From the NCBI GenBank assembly GCA_023387375.1, contig JAEWIE010000055.1, positions 1-64,000 of the forward strand: DNA of 64,000 bases, in the 5' to 3' direction. The stretch's first letter is position 1. Each line of letters begins with the position of its first letter. Both the position numbers and the translations under genes were made by a program. This document shows positions 43,118 through 52,908 of the stretch, piece by piece. The stretch is from Bacteroidota bacterium. Lineage in GTDB: Bacteria > Bacteroidota > Bacteroidia > Flavobacteriales > Weeksellaceae. A model generated the notes under the pieces. That model saw only the letters and a list, made by a program, of their open reading frames with translations. It had not been told where the DNA came from and did no database searches.

Positions 43118-45625
43118 CTATAGAATTTCAATTTCAGGAATGAGTCCAAACTGAGAGAAATGATGAGTGAAATGCTTTTGATGGAAAAGCTCCCACATTT
43201 CCTTACCGATTTTCCCAAATTTCGGATGTACAATCTGCGCTTGTGGATTCTCTTTGTAATAAATTTGAAACTCTGTAAAAGCCTCAAGAAATTTCTCTTT
43301 TGCCTGTTCAAAATTTTTGTGTTTCAACTCCCCTAGACCCTGTGAAGGTAGCCCTGGATATTTTAAACCTTTACGAATCGGACTAAATCGGTATAGCCAA
43401 TCTCTTAACTCTTCCATCGTCTCCTCGGACTCTGAGGGTTCATTAGCTATTATTTCACCGGTGGACATTCTCAAAAATTCTTCAAGATGCTCTAGCATAT
43501 GCTGGGCTTTCATTTTTCCCCAAAGCGGCTCTCTTTCTGGAGTAAGCCCCCCGATAAATTTTTTAATTTCATCACGCTTAAGCGAAACAAACGGAGATTT
43601 TTTTGCCACTAGAGTTAAAATTGTGGCCACACAAACGACTTCCTCTCTTTGATTCACAACCTCGACAAGCCATTTCACAACTCCTGAGGGAACATTTCGG
43701 CCTTTCACCCCTCTATTGATTTTTTCTTTTGCAGTCAGGTACACCATAATGGTATCTCCTGCATAAACTGGCTTAAAGAAGCTTGCATTCTCAAGTCCAT
43801 AATTGGCAATCACAGGTCCTTTTTTCCCTGAAACAAAGAGTCCCGCAGCTGCCGATAAGATAAAGTATCCATGTGCCACGGTCTGATCGAAGATCGTTCC
43901 ACTCAGACTGGTTTGATCTGTATGGGCATAAAAATGATCCCAAGAAACGTTTGCAAAATTTACAATATCCGCCTCGGTCACAGTCCGCCCTTGGGTTTCT
44001 AACGAATCGCCAATCTGAACCTCTTCAAAATAGTTTTGGAAAGGATGCTTGTCGCTCATATGTCGCTTCGCGCCAGGAACATGGATTTTAGTGATCGCAC
44101 GTAGCATATCAGGAGAGCCTTGAATAGCTGTTTTTTGAAGGAAAAAATGAAGTCCATTCAATCCTCCTAGCTCCTCACCTCCTCCTGCTCTTCCAGGGCC
44201 TCCATGGTTTAATGTGGGAAGTGGAGATCCGTGGCCCGTGGCCTCCTTCGCGTTGTCACGATCTAGTACATAGATTCGACCATGCGAAGTCGCCATTTTC
44301 ACAGCCATCTCACTTACAAAGGATTCACTATGAGAAACAACGGAGCCTACTAAACTTCCTTTTCCCATTTTTGCAAGCGCAACCGCTTCTTCTACATCCT
44401 TGTAGGGCATCAGAGTGGAAACTGGTCCGAAGGCTTCGACTTCGTGCGAGATTGTATTTGAAAAAGGATCTACATTTAGGAAAACTTTCGGGGTCATAAA
44501 TGCTCCTGATTCATAGTCTGCATCAAGCAGACTGTGCTTGCCATCATAGATGAGTTCTGTTTTTTCTTGTAAGAGTGCAATTCGAGATTCCACCTCGCTT
44601 CTTTGCTCTTTTCCGACCAAAGCTCCCATCCTCGTTTCCCGATTTAAAGGGTTTCCGATTTTAAGTCGATCGAGAGACTCGATGAGCGCTGCTCTTACAG
44701 ACTCAAGCCGTTCCTCTGGAACTAATATTCGTCTCACAGCCGTACATTTTTGACCGGCTTTTGTGGTCATCTCTCTTTGAACCTCTTTAATAAACAAATC
44801 GAACTCCGGAGTGCCTTGTTTTGCATCCAGCCCTAGAACCGAACAATTTAAACTATCGGCCTCCATATTAAATCTTACCGCCTGCCTAGAAATACTCGGC
44901 AAAGTCTTTAAGAATTTCCCCGTGGAAGCAGAGCCTGTAAAGAGAACACTGTCTCCATCTTGAACATGCTCAAGAATATCACCGGGCTCTCCACACACGA
45001 GCTGCAATGCCCCTTTGGGAAGCACTCCACTTTCAATAATATCCGAGAAAACGGCATGGGTCAAGTAACAACCTGGAGTTGCAGGCTTTACCACACTCGG
45101 AACTCCCGCTAAAAGTGAAGTAGAAAGTTTCTCTAGCATTCCCCATACGGGGAAATTGTAGGCATTAATTTGCACCGATACCCCTTCACTTGGCGTCAAT
45201 ATATGAGTCCCCATATGCGTTCCATTAGCAGAGGTCTTTTGCAGTTCTCCATCGACCCAAAAAGGCGTGTTAGGAAGCATTCGTTTGGCAAGTCCCGAAT
45301 AGGTGAAAAAGGTTCCAATTCCTCCTTCAATGTCTACCCAAGAATCTGCATGAGTAGCCCCTGTCTTGTAGGATAGTTCATAGTATTTCTTCTTGCGCTC
45401 CAAAAGATAGAGCGCTATTTTTTTTAGCATTTCTCCTCTTTCATAAAAACTTAATCGAGACAAATTTTGGTAACCTGTATGGCGTGAAAACGCCAACGTC
45501 TGCTCAAAATCAATCCCATCCGTATCTGAAATTGCAATTAACTCACTATTCACAGCACTAAGAAGTTCAATCCCTTCTCCTGTGCCCTCCACCCACTGGT
45601 CTTTTATATAATTTTTTAATTTCAT
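43118..45625 (-). CDS. paaZ: bifunctional PaaZ fused to a DUF1569-like domain
   Basis: An 835-residue fusion: E. coli PaaZ has 681. Residues 1-520 are an aldehyde dehydrogenase with the catalytic Cys in [10 protein letters not shown] (semialdehyde oxidation). Residues 535-680 form a MaoC-type hydratase with [14 protein letters not shown] (oxepin-CoA ring opening). From about 685 onward, an extra helical domain of 150 residues shows DUF1569/DinB-like features: [16 protein letters not shown] and [20 protein letters not shown], with several histidines. This third domain might bind metal or thiol. It is preceded by paaI. Confidence 0.92.
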   Translation of the reverse strand: MKLKNYIKDQWVEGTGEGIELLSAVNSELIAISDTDGIDFEQTLAFSRHTGYQNLSRLSFYERGEMLKKIALYLLERKKKYYELSYKTGATHADSWVDIEGGIGTFFTYSGLAKRMLPNTPFWVDGELQKTSANGTHMGTHILTPSEGVSVQINAYNFPVWGMLEKLSTSLLAGVPSVVKPATPGCYLTHAVFSDIIESGVLPKGALQLVCGEPGDILEHVQDGDSVLFTGSASTGKFLKTLPSISRQAVRFNMEADSLNCSVLGLDAKQGTPEFDLFIKEVQREMTTKAGQKCTAVRRILVPEERLESVRAALIESLDRLKIGNPLNRETRMGALVGKEQRSEVESRIALLQEKTELIYDGKHSLLDADYESGAFMTPKVFLNVDPFSNTISHEVEAFGPVSTLMPYKDVEEAVALAKMGKGSLVGSVVSHSESFVSEMAVKMATSHGRIYVLDRDNAKEATGHGSPLPTLNHGGPGRAGGGEELGGLNGLHFFLQKTAIQGSPDMLRAITKIHVPGAKRHMSDKHPFQNYFEEVQIGDSLETQGRTVTEADIVNFANVSWDHFYAHTDQTSLSGTIFDQTVAHGYFILSAAAGLFVSGKKGPVIANYGLENASFFKPVYAGDTIMVYLTAKEKINRGVKGRNVPSGVVKWLVEVVNQREEVVCVATILTLVAKKSPFVSLKRDEIKKFIGGLTPEREPLWGKMKAQHMLEHLEEFLRMSTGEIIANEPSESEETMEELRDWLYRFSPIRKGLKYPGLPSQGLGELKHKNFEQAKEKFLEAFTEFQIYYKENPQAQIVHPKFGKIGKEMWELFHQKHFTHHFSQFGLIPEIEIL

Positions 45626-45636
45626 TTTTTCACTTC

Positions 45637-46053
45637 TTATAGTTCTGATACTTTCTTTCCAAGTTTGTACACCGTCCCGCGAAAACTAGCCACGAGCTGC
45701 TCATTTTGATTCTTGACCTCAATTTCATAAACGCCTGTCTTTCTCGTGTCATGAATTTGTCTGCTTTCTGCCCTTAGCACATCGCCTAGCTTTACTTGCT
45801 TTGTAAAATTAATGTGGCAACTTAGGGCGACGCTTGCGTCATCCAAGTTGTTGGATGAAAAGGCAAGAGCGCTGTCTGCAAGGGAAAAGGTAATTCCTCC
45901 ATGAACGCTTCGAAGTCCGTTAATCATCTCACTTCGAATGGGCATTTCAAGAAGGCAATAGTGATCTCTCACCTCAAGGAGCTTGATTCCCAACCACTGA
46001 GAAAAGGAATCTTGAGAGAGCATATTTTTTGCATTTTCTAATGAACTCGACAT
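45637..46053 (-). CDS. paaI: acyl-CoA thioesterase PaaI
   Basis: A 138-residue hotdog-fold thioesterase that protects the pathway from dead-end CoA intermediates. Motif HGGITFSLADSALAFSSN near residues 51-68 contains the catalytic region. It follows paaH by 21 bases and precedes paaZ by 11, firmly in the operon. Confidence 0.93.
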   Translation of the reverse strand: MSSSLENAKNMLSQDSFSQWLGIKLLEVRDHYCLLEMPIRSEMINGLRSVHGGITFSLADSALAFSSNNLDDASVALSCHINFTKQVKLGDVLRAESRQIHDTRKTGVYEIEVKNQNEQLVASFRGTVYKLGKKVSEL

Positions 46054-46074
46054 AGTAAATAATATAAGGACGTT

Positions 46075-47229
46075 TTAGGATATTTTTGAGAGATCTTGAA
46101 GCAGTGGACTAGAGCGGTAGCGCTCTTCTTGATACCGGATGTACAACGCATTCAATGTTTCAAAGACAGATTTGTACCCAATTTCTTTGCCCCATGCCAG
46201 TAGACCTTTGGGATAGTTCACGCCACGAAGCATCGCGAGTTCTAAGTCTTCATCGGTTGCCACCGCAAGGCGCTTCGCTTCAAGGGCTTCATTTACGAGC
46301 ATTGACAGAATGCGCATAAAAATGGACTCTACTTTTGAGTCCTCAATATTTAAGGGCTCAGAGTTCTCTTCTCTAGGATAGGAATAAAAACCTCTTCCCG
46401 TTTTTCGACCTAATTGTTTGGCTTCACTCATGCGCTGTTGCAAGAGTGAGGGTTTGTATTTTGGATCGTAAAAGAAATCGTGGTAAACACTTTGCGTCAC
46501 TGCAAAATTCACGTCAATCCCAATTAAATCCATAAGTTCGAAAGGCCCCATTCGAAAGCCTCCTTTGGACTTCATCACAAAGTCTATTTCCTCTGGAGTC
46601 GCTAAATTTTCTTCCACGAGGCGAAGGGCTTCTCCGTAAAAAGGTCTTGCTATTCGGTTCACAATAAACCCGGGAAGATCTTTTGCGATGACAGGCTCTT
46701 TTCCCCAACTGCGTAAAATTTCAACAAGTTCCTTTGCAAGATCTCTCTTTGTCATCAAACTCGGGATGATTTCCACAAGAGGCATAAGTGGAGCAGGATT
46801 GAAAAAATGGATTCCAATAAAACGCTCGGGATGCTGCAAATCCGAACCTAAGGAGGTAATGGAAATCGACGACGTATTGCTCGCAAGAATACATGACGAA
46901 CTTACCTCTAGCTCAAGGGCTTTAAAAACTTCTTTTTTGATCTTCGCATTCTCTACAATGGCTTCAATAAGCAGATCACAGGATTTAAACTCTGATAATT
47001 CTGATACTTGATGGAGTCTTTGAAGCATCTGATTTTTAGTCTCCTCTTGAAGCTTGCCTTTTTCGACCAAGCGTTTTAATTGTCTATCCAGTCCTTCGAT
47101 AGACTTTTGCAGTTGACTTGGATTGGTATCGTACAATAAAACTTCACTCCCAGCACTAAGAGCTACTTGCACAATTCCAATTCCCATTGCCCCTGCGCCC
47201 ACGACGCCCACTTTATCAAATTTCCTCAT
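46075..47229 (-). CDS. paaH: 3-hydroxyacyl-CoA dehydrogenase PaaH
   Basis: A 384-residue NAD-dependent dehydrogenase. Rossmann motif VGAGAMGIGIVQVALSAG at the N-terminus, the catalytic HFFNPAPLMPLVEIIP segment, and GFIVNRIARPFYGEA. A duplicated C-terminal domain is present, as in long-form HBD proteins. It would oxidise 3-hydroxyadipyl-CoA. The start is five bases after paaG's stop. Confidence 0.93.
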   Translation of the reverse strand: MRKFDKVGVVGAGAMGIGIVQVALSAGSEVLLYDTNPSQLQKSIEGLDRQLKRLVEKGKLQEETKNQMLQRLHQVSELSEFKSCDLLIEAIVENAKIKKEVFKALELEVSSSCILASNTSSISITSLGSDLQHPERFIGIHFFNPAPLMPLVEIIPSLMTKRDLAKELVEILRSWGKEPVIAKDLPGFIVNRIARPFYGEALRLVEENLATPEEIDFVMKSKGGFRMGPFELMDLIGIDVNFAVTQSVYHDFFYDPKYKPSLLQQRMSEAKQLGRKTGRGFYSYPREENSEPLNIEDSKVESIFMRILSMLVNEALEAKRLAVATDEDLELAMLRGVNYPKGLLAWGKEIGYKSVFETLNALYIRYQEERYRSSPLLQDLSKIS

Positions 47230-47233
47230 TCTT

Positions 47234-48034
47234 TTATCTTCCTTTAAAATCAGGTTTTCTTTTGTTTAAAAACGCATTGACACCTTCACTAAAATCCTCG
47301 GACTCAGCCGCGACTTGTTGCAAGATACCTTCTACATCTAATTGTTCTTTTAATTTATTCTCATACGATTCATGGAATGCCTTTTTCGTAAGTCCGATGG
47401 CTTTGGTAGGAAGATTGCAAAGAGACTCTAGAATTTCCATCGACTTTATTTCAAACTCGTCCTGTACAAAAACTTCTTGAGTAAGTCCTATGCGAAGTGC
47501 GTGATCCGCATCTATTTTATTCCCTGTAAAGGCTAAATAGCGGGCGGTCTGAGGACCGACAAGTTTGGGCAAATAATAGGTAGCTGCCGTATCCGGTATT
47601 AATCCGATATTCACAAACGCGAAAGAAAAATAAGCGGATTTGCTACAGAGTGAAAAATCACATAGGGTAGCCAAACTAGCTCCTGCACCCACAGCGGCAC
47701 CATGCACAAGAGCTATGATTGGCTTTTTTGACTGTGCAATTTCTTTTACAAGTGGATTGTAATATTCAATTATAAAACGCTGAACGCTTCTTTCGTTTTT
47801 AATGTCACCAAAACTTAAGGCTTCTTTTAAGTTTTGTCCCGCACAAAACGCGTTGCCCTCTCCTTTGATTGCAATGCAGCGAACCTGTTCGTTTTTACCT
47901 GCTTCCTGCACCGCATACTTAAGCTCTTGAAGCATTTGCATCGTAAGACTGTTATAACTCTGTGGTTGGTCTAAGACTAAAACCAAAAGTTTCCCATCAA
48001 AATGCGTCTCCGTTCTAATTTGTGAAAATGTCAT
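47234..48034 (-). CDS. paaG: enoyl-CoA isomerase PaaG
   Basis: A 266-residue crotonase with FCAGQNLKEAL and HGAAVGAGASLATLCD oxyanion-hole segments, then FVNIGLIPDTAATYYLPKLVG. PaaG isomerises the ring-epoxide to oxepin-CoA and shifts double bonds later in the pathway. The PDT stretch and context favour PaaG over a generic hydratase. Confidence 0.9.
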   Translation of the reverse strand: MTFSQIRTETHFDGKLLVLVLDQPQSYNSLTMQMLQELKYAVQEAGKNEQVRCIAIKGEGNAFCAGQNLKEALSFGDIKNERSVQRFIIEYYNPLVKEIAQSKKPIIALVHGAAVGAGASLATLCDFSLCSKSAYFSFAFVNIGLIPDTAATYYLPKLVGPQTARYLAFTGNKIDADHALRIGLTQEVFVQDEFEIKSMEILESLCNLPTKAIGLTKKAFHESYENKLKEQLDVEGILQQVAAESEDFSEGVNAFLNKRKPDFKGR

Positions 48035-48094
48035 AGGGGTGAAATTTATTATTTGTAGTTCAACTTTAGGACTCTTATCCTATGAGAAGTTGGA

Positions 48095-48586
48095 CTAATG
48101 GCATTTAAAATAATCAAATGGCTCCAAGCAATCTAAACATTGATAGGTTGCCTTGCAGAGGGTCGATCCATATCGACTAATCTGTTTTGTATTGGTTGAG
48201 GCGCACCTAGGACAAGGTTTGCTTGTGTGTAAGTGCGACAATTCAGCGCCTTTTTCCGGCGGAAGAATCCCATACTCCAATAGCTTTTCTCGTCCTTTAT
48301 CGCTAATCCAATCTGTGGTCCAAGCGGGAGAAATCACATTTTTCACATCTGCCATAATTCCATGGCTCTTAAACAACGCCTCAATATCCTCCTTGATGGT
48401 AAACATAGCAGGACAAGCTGAGTAGGTAGGTGTGATCTCTATTTCGACGTGGGTATCTGAGAAAATCGAAACTTTACGAACGATTCCTAGATCGACAATA
48501 CTAATCACTGGAATTTCGGGATCAGGAATCTCCTCAAGCAAAGCGGTAATATGCGTCGGTGTCATCTCCATAAGTTCAAACTTCAT
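48095..48586 (-). CDS. paaD: phenylacetyl-CoA epoxidase assembly subunit PaaD
   Basis: The 163-residue product has an N-terminal DUF59-like domain (IPDPEIPVISIVDLGIVR, SACPAMFTIKEDIE) and a C-terminal zinc or iron site with four cysteines (CPRCAST and CLDCLEPFDYFKC). PaaD helps load iron into the epoxidase. I start at MKFELMEM because a longer frame would run into paaC; its stop is 60 bases before paaG. Confidence 0.9.
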   Translation of the reverse strand: MKFELMEMTPTHITALLEEIPDPEIPVISIVDLGIVRKVSIFSDTHVEIEITPTYSACPAMFTIKEDIEALFKSHGIMADVKNVISPAWTTDWISDKGREKLLEYGILPPEKGAELSHLHTSKPCPRCASTNTKQISRYGSTLCKATYQCLDCLEPFDYFKCH

Positions 48587-48599
48587 TTTTGTCAGGAAA

Positions 48600-49340
48600 T
48601 TACCATTCACAGCCCGGATAGGCTCTTTGCATGTATTGAAGTTCACATAAGATATATCCGAAATACTCCGTATGGACTCCTTTTCTACTTCCTTTTTGCA
48701 TAAATTCATTCTTTGGTACTTCTAGTCCCAAAGCGTTAAAATCCTTTGCAAGTGAAAGTTCCCACGAGGTTTTCAACTTCTCTCTATCGGCCGATAAATT
48801 CAATTGCGTAAGATTTTCTTCTCCTTCGGTCTCCTCAAACAATCCGCCGGTATATTCCCACAAATTCTCAAGGGCGCGCAGTAGTCTTTCCTTACTTTCT
48901 GAGCTTCCCTCTTTCATAATTTCGAGCCACATCAGGGCATGGGTATAATGATAACGGACCTCTTTAATTGATTTTTCAGCAATTCCTGCAAGAGTCTGGT
49001 CCTCACTTGACAAAAGCGCTGTATAGAGTTCTTTTTGGTACAGAGCAAAAAAGTACACCTTCAAAATCGTTTGCGCGTAGTCTCCATTCGGAAGCTCTAC
49101 GAACTGTGCGTTTAGATATTCATGCTCGTATCTTAAAAAAGCAAAATCATCAGCCGTCTTTCCTTCTTCACTCAGCTGCGAGGCATATTCATAAAGATGA
49201 TTGCTTTGCCCTAAGTAGTCAAGGGCAATGTTGGTGAGCGCAATATCTTCTTCTAAATAAGGACCTTTCCCACACCATTCAGAAAGTCTTTGTCCCATGA
49301 TAAGCGTATCGTCCGCAAGTTTTAATAAATAGTTTTTCAT
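48600..49340 (-). CDS. paaC: phenylacetyl-CoA epoxidase structural subunit PaaC
   Basis: A 246-residue ferritin-fold protein with EDIALTNIALDYLGQSNHLY and EVRYHYTHALMWLEIMKEG, but without the full metal ligands of PaaA, as expected for the structural partner. It forms a complex with PaaA and PaaB. It sits between paaB and paaD. Confidence 0.93.
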   Translation of the reverse strand: MKNYLLKLADDTLIMGQRLSEWCGKGPYLEEDIALTNIALDYLGQSNHLYEYASQLSEEGKTADDFAFLRYEHEYLNAQFVELPNGDYAQTILKVYFFALYQKELYTALLSSEDQTLAGIAEKSIKEVRYHYTHALMWLEIMKEGSSESKERLLRALENLWEYTGGLFEETEGEENLTQLNLSADREKLKTSWELSLAKDFNALGLEVPKNEFMQKGSRKGVHTEYFGYILCELQYMQRAYPGCEW

Positions 49341-49393
49341 TGATTTAATTTAGCATAAGATCGAAAAGAATAAAAGCCTTCTCACTTATGTAA

Positions 49394-49675
49394 TTACATG
49401 TTTTTTACATCGTTCGGGATCTGATAAAAGGTGGGATGACGATATAACTTATCGTCTGCCGGATCAAAAAAAGATTCTTTGTCCACTCCTTCACTCGTAA
49501 AAATATACTTACTAGGCACTACCCATAAGGAAGTCCCTTCTTTTCTTCTAGTATACACATCGCGCGCATTTTGCAATGCCATTTCTACAGTAGCCGCTTG
49601 AACGGTACCTGCATGTTTATGCGAAAGTCCGGGTTTGGTTTGAATAAATACCTCCCATACATCTAACTGACTCAT
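49394..49675 (-). CDS. paaB: phenylacetyl-CoA epoxidase subunit PaaB
   Basis: A 93-residue protein with the conserved WEVFIQTKPGLSHKHAGTV start and ARDVYTRRKEGTSLWVVPS. PaaB bridges the subunits of the multicomponent oxygenase. The ATG chosen is the fifth residue before this motif; the open frame upstream reaches into paaA and is not used. Confidence 0.94.
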   Translation of the reverse strand: MSQLDVWEVFIQTKPGLSHKHAGTVQAATVEMALQNARDVYTRRKEGTSLWVVPSKYIFTSEGVDKESFFDPADDKLYRHPTFYQIPNDVKNM

Positions 49676-49700
49676 TGTAATTGTATTTTCAAAATTGATA

Positions 49701-50633
49701 TTACTTGCTCCTTTGCTTTTTCGAAAACTGAACCGCGGCTTCTCGCACCCAAGCATTTTCATTCCATGCCTTTTGTTTGGTTTTAAGGCGCTTTTTATTG
49801 CAAGGTCCATTTCCTTTTAAGACTTCTGTAAACTCATCCCAAGGCAAATCTGAAAATTCATAATGCCCTGTTTCTTCGTTCAGCGTAAGGGATGGATCTG
49901 GAATGACTAGTCCTAAGAATTCGGCCTGAGGTACGGTCACGTCTACAAAACGTTGTCTCAAATCGTCATTGCTTTCACGCTTTACTCGGTAATTCATTGA
50001 TTTTTGGGAATTGGGTGAATCCTTATCATTTGGACCAAACATCATGAGTGCAGGCCACCAAAAACGATTCAGCGCCTCTTGGGCCATTTGCTTTTGCTCC
50101 TTGGTTCCTCGGCATAAAGTCATTAGAATTTCATATCCCTGTCTTTGGTGAAAAGATTCTTCCTTGCAAATCCTCACCATAGCTCTTGCATAAGGTCCAT
50201 AAGAATTGCCCATCAGCATAACTTGATTCATAATAGCAGCACCATCCACCAGCCAACCAATCGCACCAATGTCCGCCCAACTTAAGGTCGGATAATTAAA
50301 AATGCTCGAGTATTTGGCTTTGCCACTTAGCATATCCAAATAAGTAGAATCTCTATCTGCTCGAAGAGAACCATCGTTTAGGGTTTCGCTCGCAGCATAA
50401 AGATAAAGTCCATGTCCAGCTTCATCCTGAATTTTGGCAAGCAAAGCCATTTTACGTCGTAAGCTAGGCGCCCTTGAGATCCAATTGGCCTCAGGAAGCA
50501 TTCCAACTACTTCAGAATGCGCATGCTGCGAGATTTGACGCACAAGCAATTTACGGTAATCCTCCGGCATCAAATCCTTGGGCTCCACTTTATTTTCTTC
50601 CTGTACATACTGTACAAATCGTTCTAATTCCAT
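49701..50633 (-). CDS. paaA: phenylacetyl-CoA epoxidase catalytic subunit PaaA
   Basis: A 310-residue di-iron oxygenase. Metal ligands are visible in [13 protein letters not shown] (E, H) and [13 protein letters not shown] (E, H). It epoxidises the ring of phenylacetyl-CoA using electrons from PaaE. It is followed by paaB and preceded by a small unknown gene. Confidence 0.96.
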   Translation of the reverse strand: MELERFVQYVQEENKVEPKDLMPEDYRKLLVRQISQHAHSEVVGMLPEANWISRAPSLRRKMALLAKIQDEAGHGLYLYAASETLNDGSLRADRDSTYLDMLSGKAKYSSIFNYPTLSWADIGAIGWLVDGAAIMNQVMLMGNSYGPYARAMVRICKEESFHQRQGYEILMTLCRGTKEQKQMAQEALNRFWWPALMMFGPNDKDSPNSQKSMNYRVKRESNDDLRQRFVDVTVPQAEFLGLVIPDPSLTLNEETGHYEFSDLPWDEFTEVLKGNGPCNKKRLKTKQKAWNENAWVREAAVQFSKKQRSK

Positions 50634-50648
50634 TTCGGTTTATTTATA

Positions 50649-50900
50649 TTACTCGATACTCCAATCCTCCTTCACATATAGTCCCAATTTGCCATCAACA
50701 AATTCTCCCACAACGAAATTGATTGTTTTGTAATCTCCTCGTATCTCGTATTCATTAAAAAAGTAAGGCTGTCCTTCTGTGGGGCTCCAAACTTCAATTT
50801 TTCGATCTGTGCAATGCCAATAATGGTTCCAGATATTCAAACCCTCGACTTTGTACTCTTTATCCACTTCAATTAGGGATGCAAATTTCCACTCGCTCAT
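50649..50900 (-). CDS. small unknown protein in the paa operon
   Basis: An 83-residue protein (starting MSEWKFASLIEVDKEYKVEG), rich in aromatic residues (WNHYWHCTDRKIEVWS), with no signal peptide or membrane segment. It is wedged between paaE and paaA with gaps of 29 and 15 bases, so it should be co-expressed. It is absent from the classical paa order. I cannot assign it to a family; a small accessory or binding protein is likely. Confidence 0.6.
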   Translation of the reverse strand: MSEWKFASLIEVDKEYKVEGLNIWNHYWHCTDRKIEVWSPTEGQPYFFNEYEIRGDYKTINFVVGEFVDGKLGLYVKEDWSIE

Positions 50901-50929
50901 GATTAGACTTCTTTTTATCGTTAAACTTA

Positions 50930-52018
50930 CTACACGTCGTAATTTAACATTACAACGTTTGTGATCGGATGCGCTTGACAGGTTAAAACAAACCCATTTT
51001 CCACCTCTTGTTCGGTAAGGGCAAAATTCTTCTCCATAAAGACTTCACCTTCTAATACCTGGGCTTTGCAAGTGCAACAAACGCCTCCTTTGCAAGCAAA
51101 GGGCACAGGCAATTGATCTTTTAAAGCTTGGTCTAAGATACTGTTTTTCTTTGAATTAAGATGGAAGGAGTACTCATCGTCGTCTATTATTACGGTGACC
51201 ATACTCTCAATATTAGCAATCGCTTTAAATTCATCGCTCATCTCGGAACTACCCTCTTCCTCAGGAGGAGTATAGTATTCGTAAAGAACCTGCAGGGAAG
51301 GAACTTTCTTCTGAGTTTTTAAATAGGAAGAAAGATCTTTGATCATCTCTGTGGGTCCACAAAGGAAATAAGTACTCTGCGAAATCGGAATTTCCTTGTA
51401 TTTTTCAAATAACGCATCTAATTTGGAAGCGGTGATTCGACCCTCGAAGAGTTCGCCCTCCAAATGACGGTCCCTAGAGAGAAGATAAATTACTTTTAGT
51501 CGGCCATCAAATTGCTTTTCTAGCTGATCAAGTTGTTCTTTAAATAAAATATGATCATAACTTCTGTTGCTAAAAAACAGGAATGCATGCGAATCCGGCT
51601 CTTGATAAAGCGCTTCTTTTATATTGGAAAGCACGGGCGAGATTCCACTTCCCGCCGCAATCCCCACATAATACTTTTGGTTAGAAGGATGATAATGGGT
51701 ATAAAAATGCCCTAAAGGAGGCATTACCTCCAAGGAATCTCCTACTTTAAGCTGTGTATTAAGAAACCCCGAAACTTTCCCCTGGTCCAGATGTTTAATA
51801 AGAACCTCAAGCTCCGCGCTGTTTTCAGAGGGAGCATTGACAATGGAGTAAGATCGACGAAGATCCTCGCCGTCCTTAAGAATTCGAAGGGTCAGGTACT
51901 GACCTTGTTTGAATCGATAATGGGACGAAAGTGAACTTGGCACTTCAAACGACACATGAACACAGTCGTTTGCCTGCCTTGACACCTTGGTCACTTTTAG
52001 AGAATGAAAATGATGCAT
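50930..52018 (-). CDS. paaE: phenylacetyl-CoA epoxidase reductase PaaE
   Basis: A 362-residue electron-transfer protein with an FAD-binding domain (YLTLRILKDGEDLRRSYSIV), an NAD-binding domain (YYVGIAAGSGISPVLSN), and a C-terminal plant-type 2Fe-2S ferredoxin domain (CKGGVCCTCKAQV, then TCQAHP). It passes NADPH electrons to PaaA. It is the first pathway gene of the operon, with a likely promoter and operator immediately upstream. Confidence 0.95.
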   Translation of the reverse strand: MHHFHSLKVTKVSRQANDCVHVSFEVPSSLSSHYRFKQGQYLTLRILKDGEDLRRSYSIVNAPSENSAELEVLIKHLDQGKVSGFLNTQLKVGDSLEVMPPLGHFYTHYHPSNQKYYVGIAAGSGISPVLSNIKEALYQEPDSHAFLFFSNRSYDHILFKEQLDQLEKQFDGRLKVIYLLSRDRHLEGELFEGRITASKLDALFEKYKEIPISQSTYFLCGPTEMIKDLSSYLKTQKKVPSLQVLYEYYTPPEEEGSSEMSDEFKAIANIESMVTVIIDDDEYSFHLNSKKNSILDQALKDQLPVPFACKGGVCCTCKAQVLEGEVFMEKNFALTEQEVENGFVLTCQAHPITNVVMLNYDV

Positions 52019-52034
52019 AATTAGGTAAATTCAG

Positions 52035-52060
52035 TTCCTTAAGGAAACCAAACAAATATA
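52035..52060 (-). promoter_or_regulatory. paa promoter -7 box with candidate TetR operator
   Basis: On the minus strand TATATTTG (52060-52053) fits the -7 box, without a TTTG at the usual 19-base distance. Just downstream lies the perfect palindrome TTCCTTAAGGAA (52035-52046), 17 bases before the paaE ATG. A repressor bound there would block transcription. The TetR gene upstream is the natural candidate. Confidence 0.45.
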
Positions 52061-52122
52061 AAAAAAAAACCTAATCTGCCTGATAGAAATCAAACTCCTT
52101 ACGCTCAGCTTTTTAGCCGAGG

Positions 52123-52731
52123 CTAAGGTCTTTGTTTGTATTCCGCTTCATCAAGCGAAGGCCATAGTAAACAGACAGTCAATCGACTTTGAATATCTTC
52201 AATCACGCGATCAATCTGCGGATTCTCGGAATTGATGTGATGAGGTATGCAATTTAAAAAATCAACCAAAATAATGACAGCCCCTTCAGGTCTGAGACTG
52301 ATGTTTTGTTTTAGCAAGGGAAACGCAGAGATCATGATTTGAGTGATCATTTGGTAGTACTTGAGATCGAGTTCGCGGTATTTACTGTAATGCTCCTCAT
52401 CCACCAAATGTCTGTATTTGTAATAGACTTGAAAAGACTCAAAATTCGTGATCACCACCTCAAGATGACGACGCACATAATTCTTAAAACGATCTATATC
52501 GGATCCTTCATAGGACTCAATCCGCTTCTCTCCATCTTGCATGACCTCATAGATTTGTTCACATATATGAGTTAAGATATCTACCTTCGATTTAAAATGG
52601 GAATAAAAGGAAGCGGCTTTGACCTGATGACATACGGCTAAATCGCGCATAGAGGTCTCTACATAGCCTTTTTGACAAAACATGGTGGTCGCGGTGGAGA
52701 GAATCGCACGTTGCTTGTGCGTTAAATTCAT
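52123..52731 (-). CDS. TetR-family regulator, probable PaaR
   Basis: A 202-residue repressor with an N-terminal helix-turn-helix (ILSTATTMFCQKGYVETSMR, then VKAASFYSHFKSK) and a helical ligand-binding domain. It lies directly upstream of paaE in the same direction, so it probably senses phenylacetyl-CoA and controls the operon. The start used is MNLTHKQRA; the ORF extends upstream by 15 codons without conserved features. Confidence 0.85.
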   Translation of the reverse strand: MNLTHKQRAILSTATTMFCQKGYVETSMRDLAVCHQVKAASFYSHFKSKVDILTHICEQIYEVMQDGEKRIESYEGSDIDRFKNYVRRHLEVVITNFESFQVYYKYRHLVDEEHYSKYRELDLKYYQMITQIMISAFPLLKQNISLRPEGAVIILVDFLNCIPHHINSENPQIDRVIEDIQSRLTVCLLWPSLDEAEYKQRP

Positions 52732-52908
52732 AGTTGTGTTTTTGGCCAATTTAGAAAAATCCTTAACCACCCGCAAAAGAAATAATGGGATTTTTAGGAA
52801 AAAATGACCTGAAAACCAACAAATAAATTTATAAATCCGGAAAAAATGACCACATTCTTAGTTTTGAACGTTTTTTGATGGAGTCTTTGCAAACAACACC
52901 AATATCAA

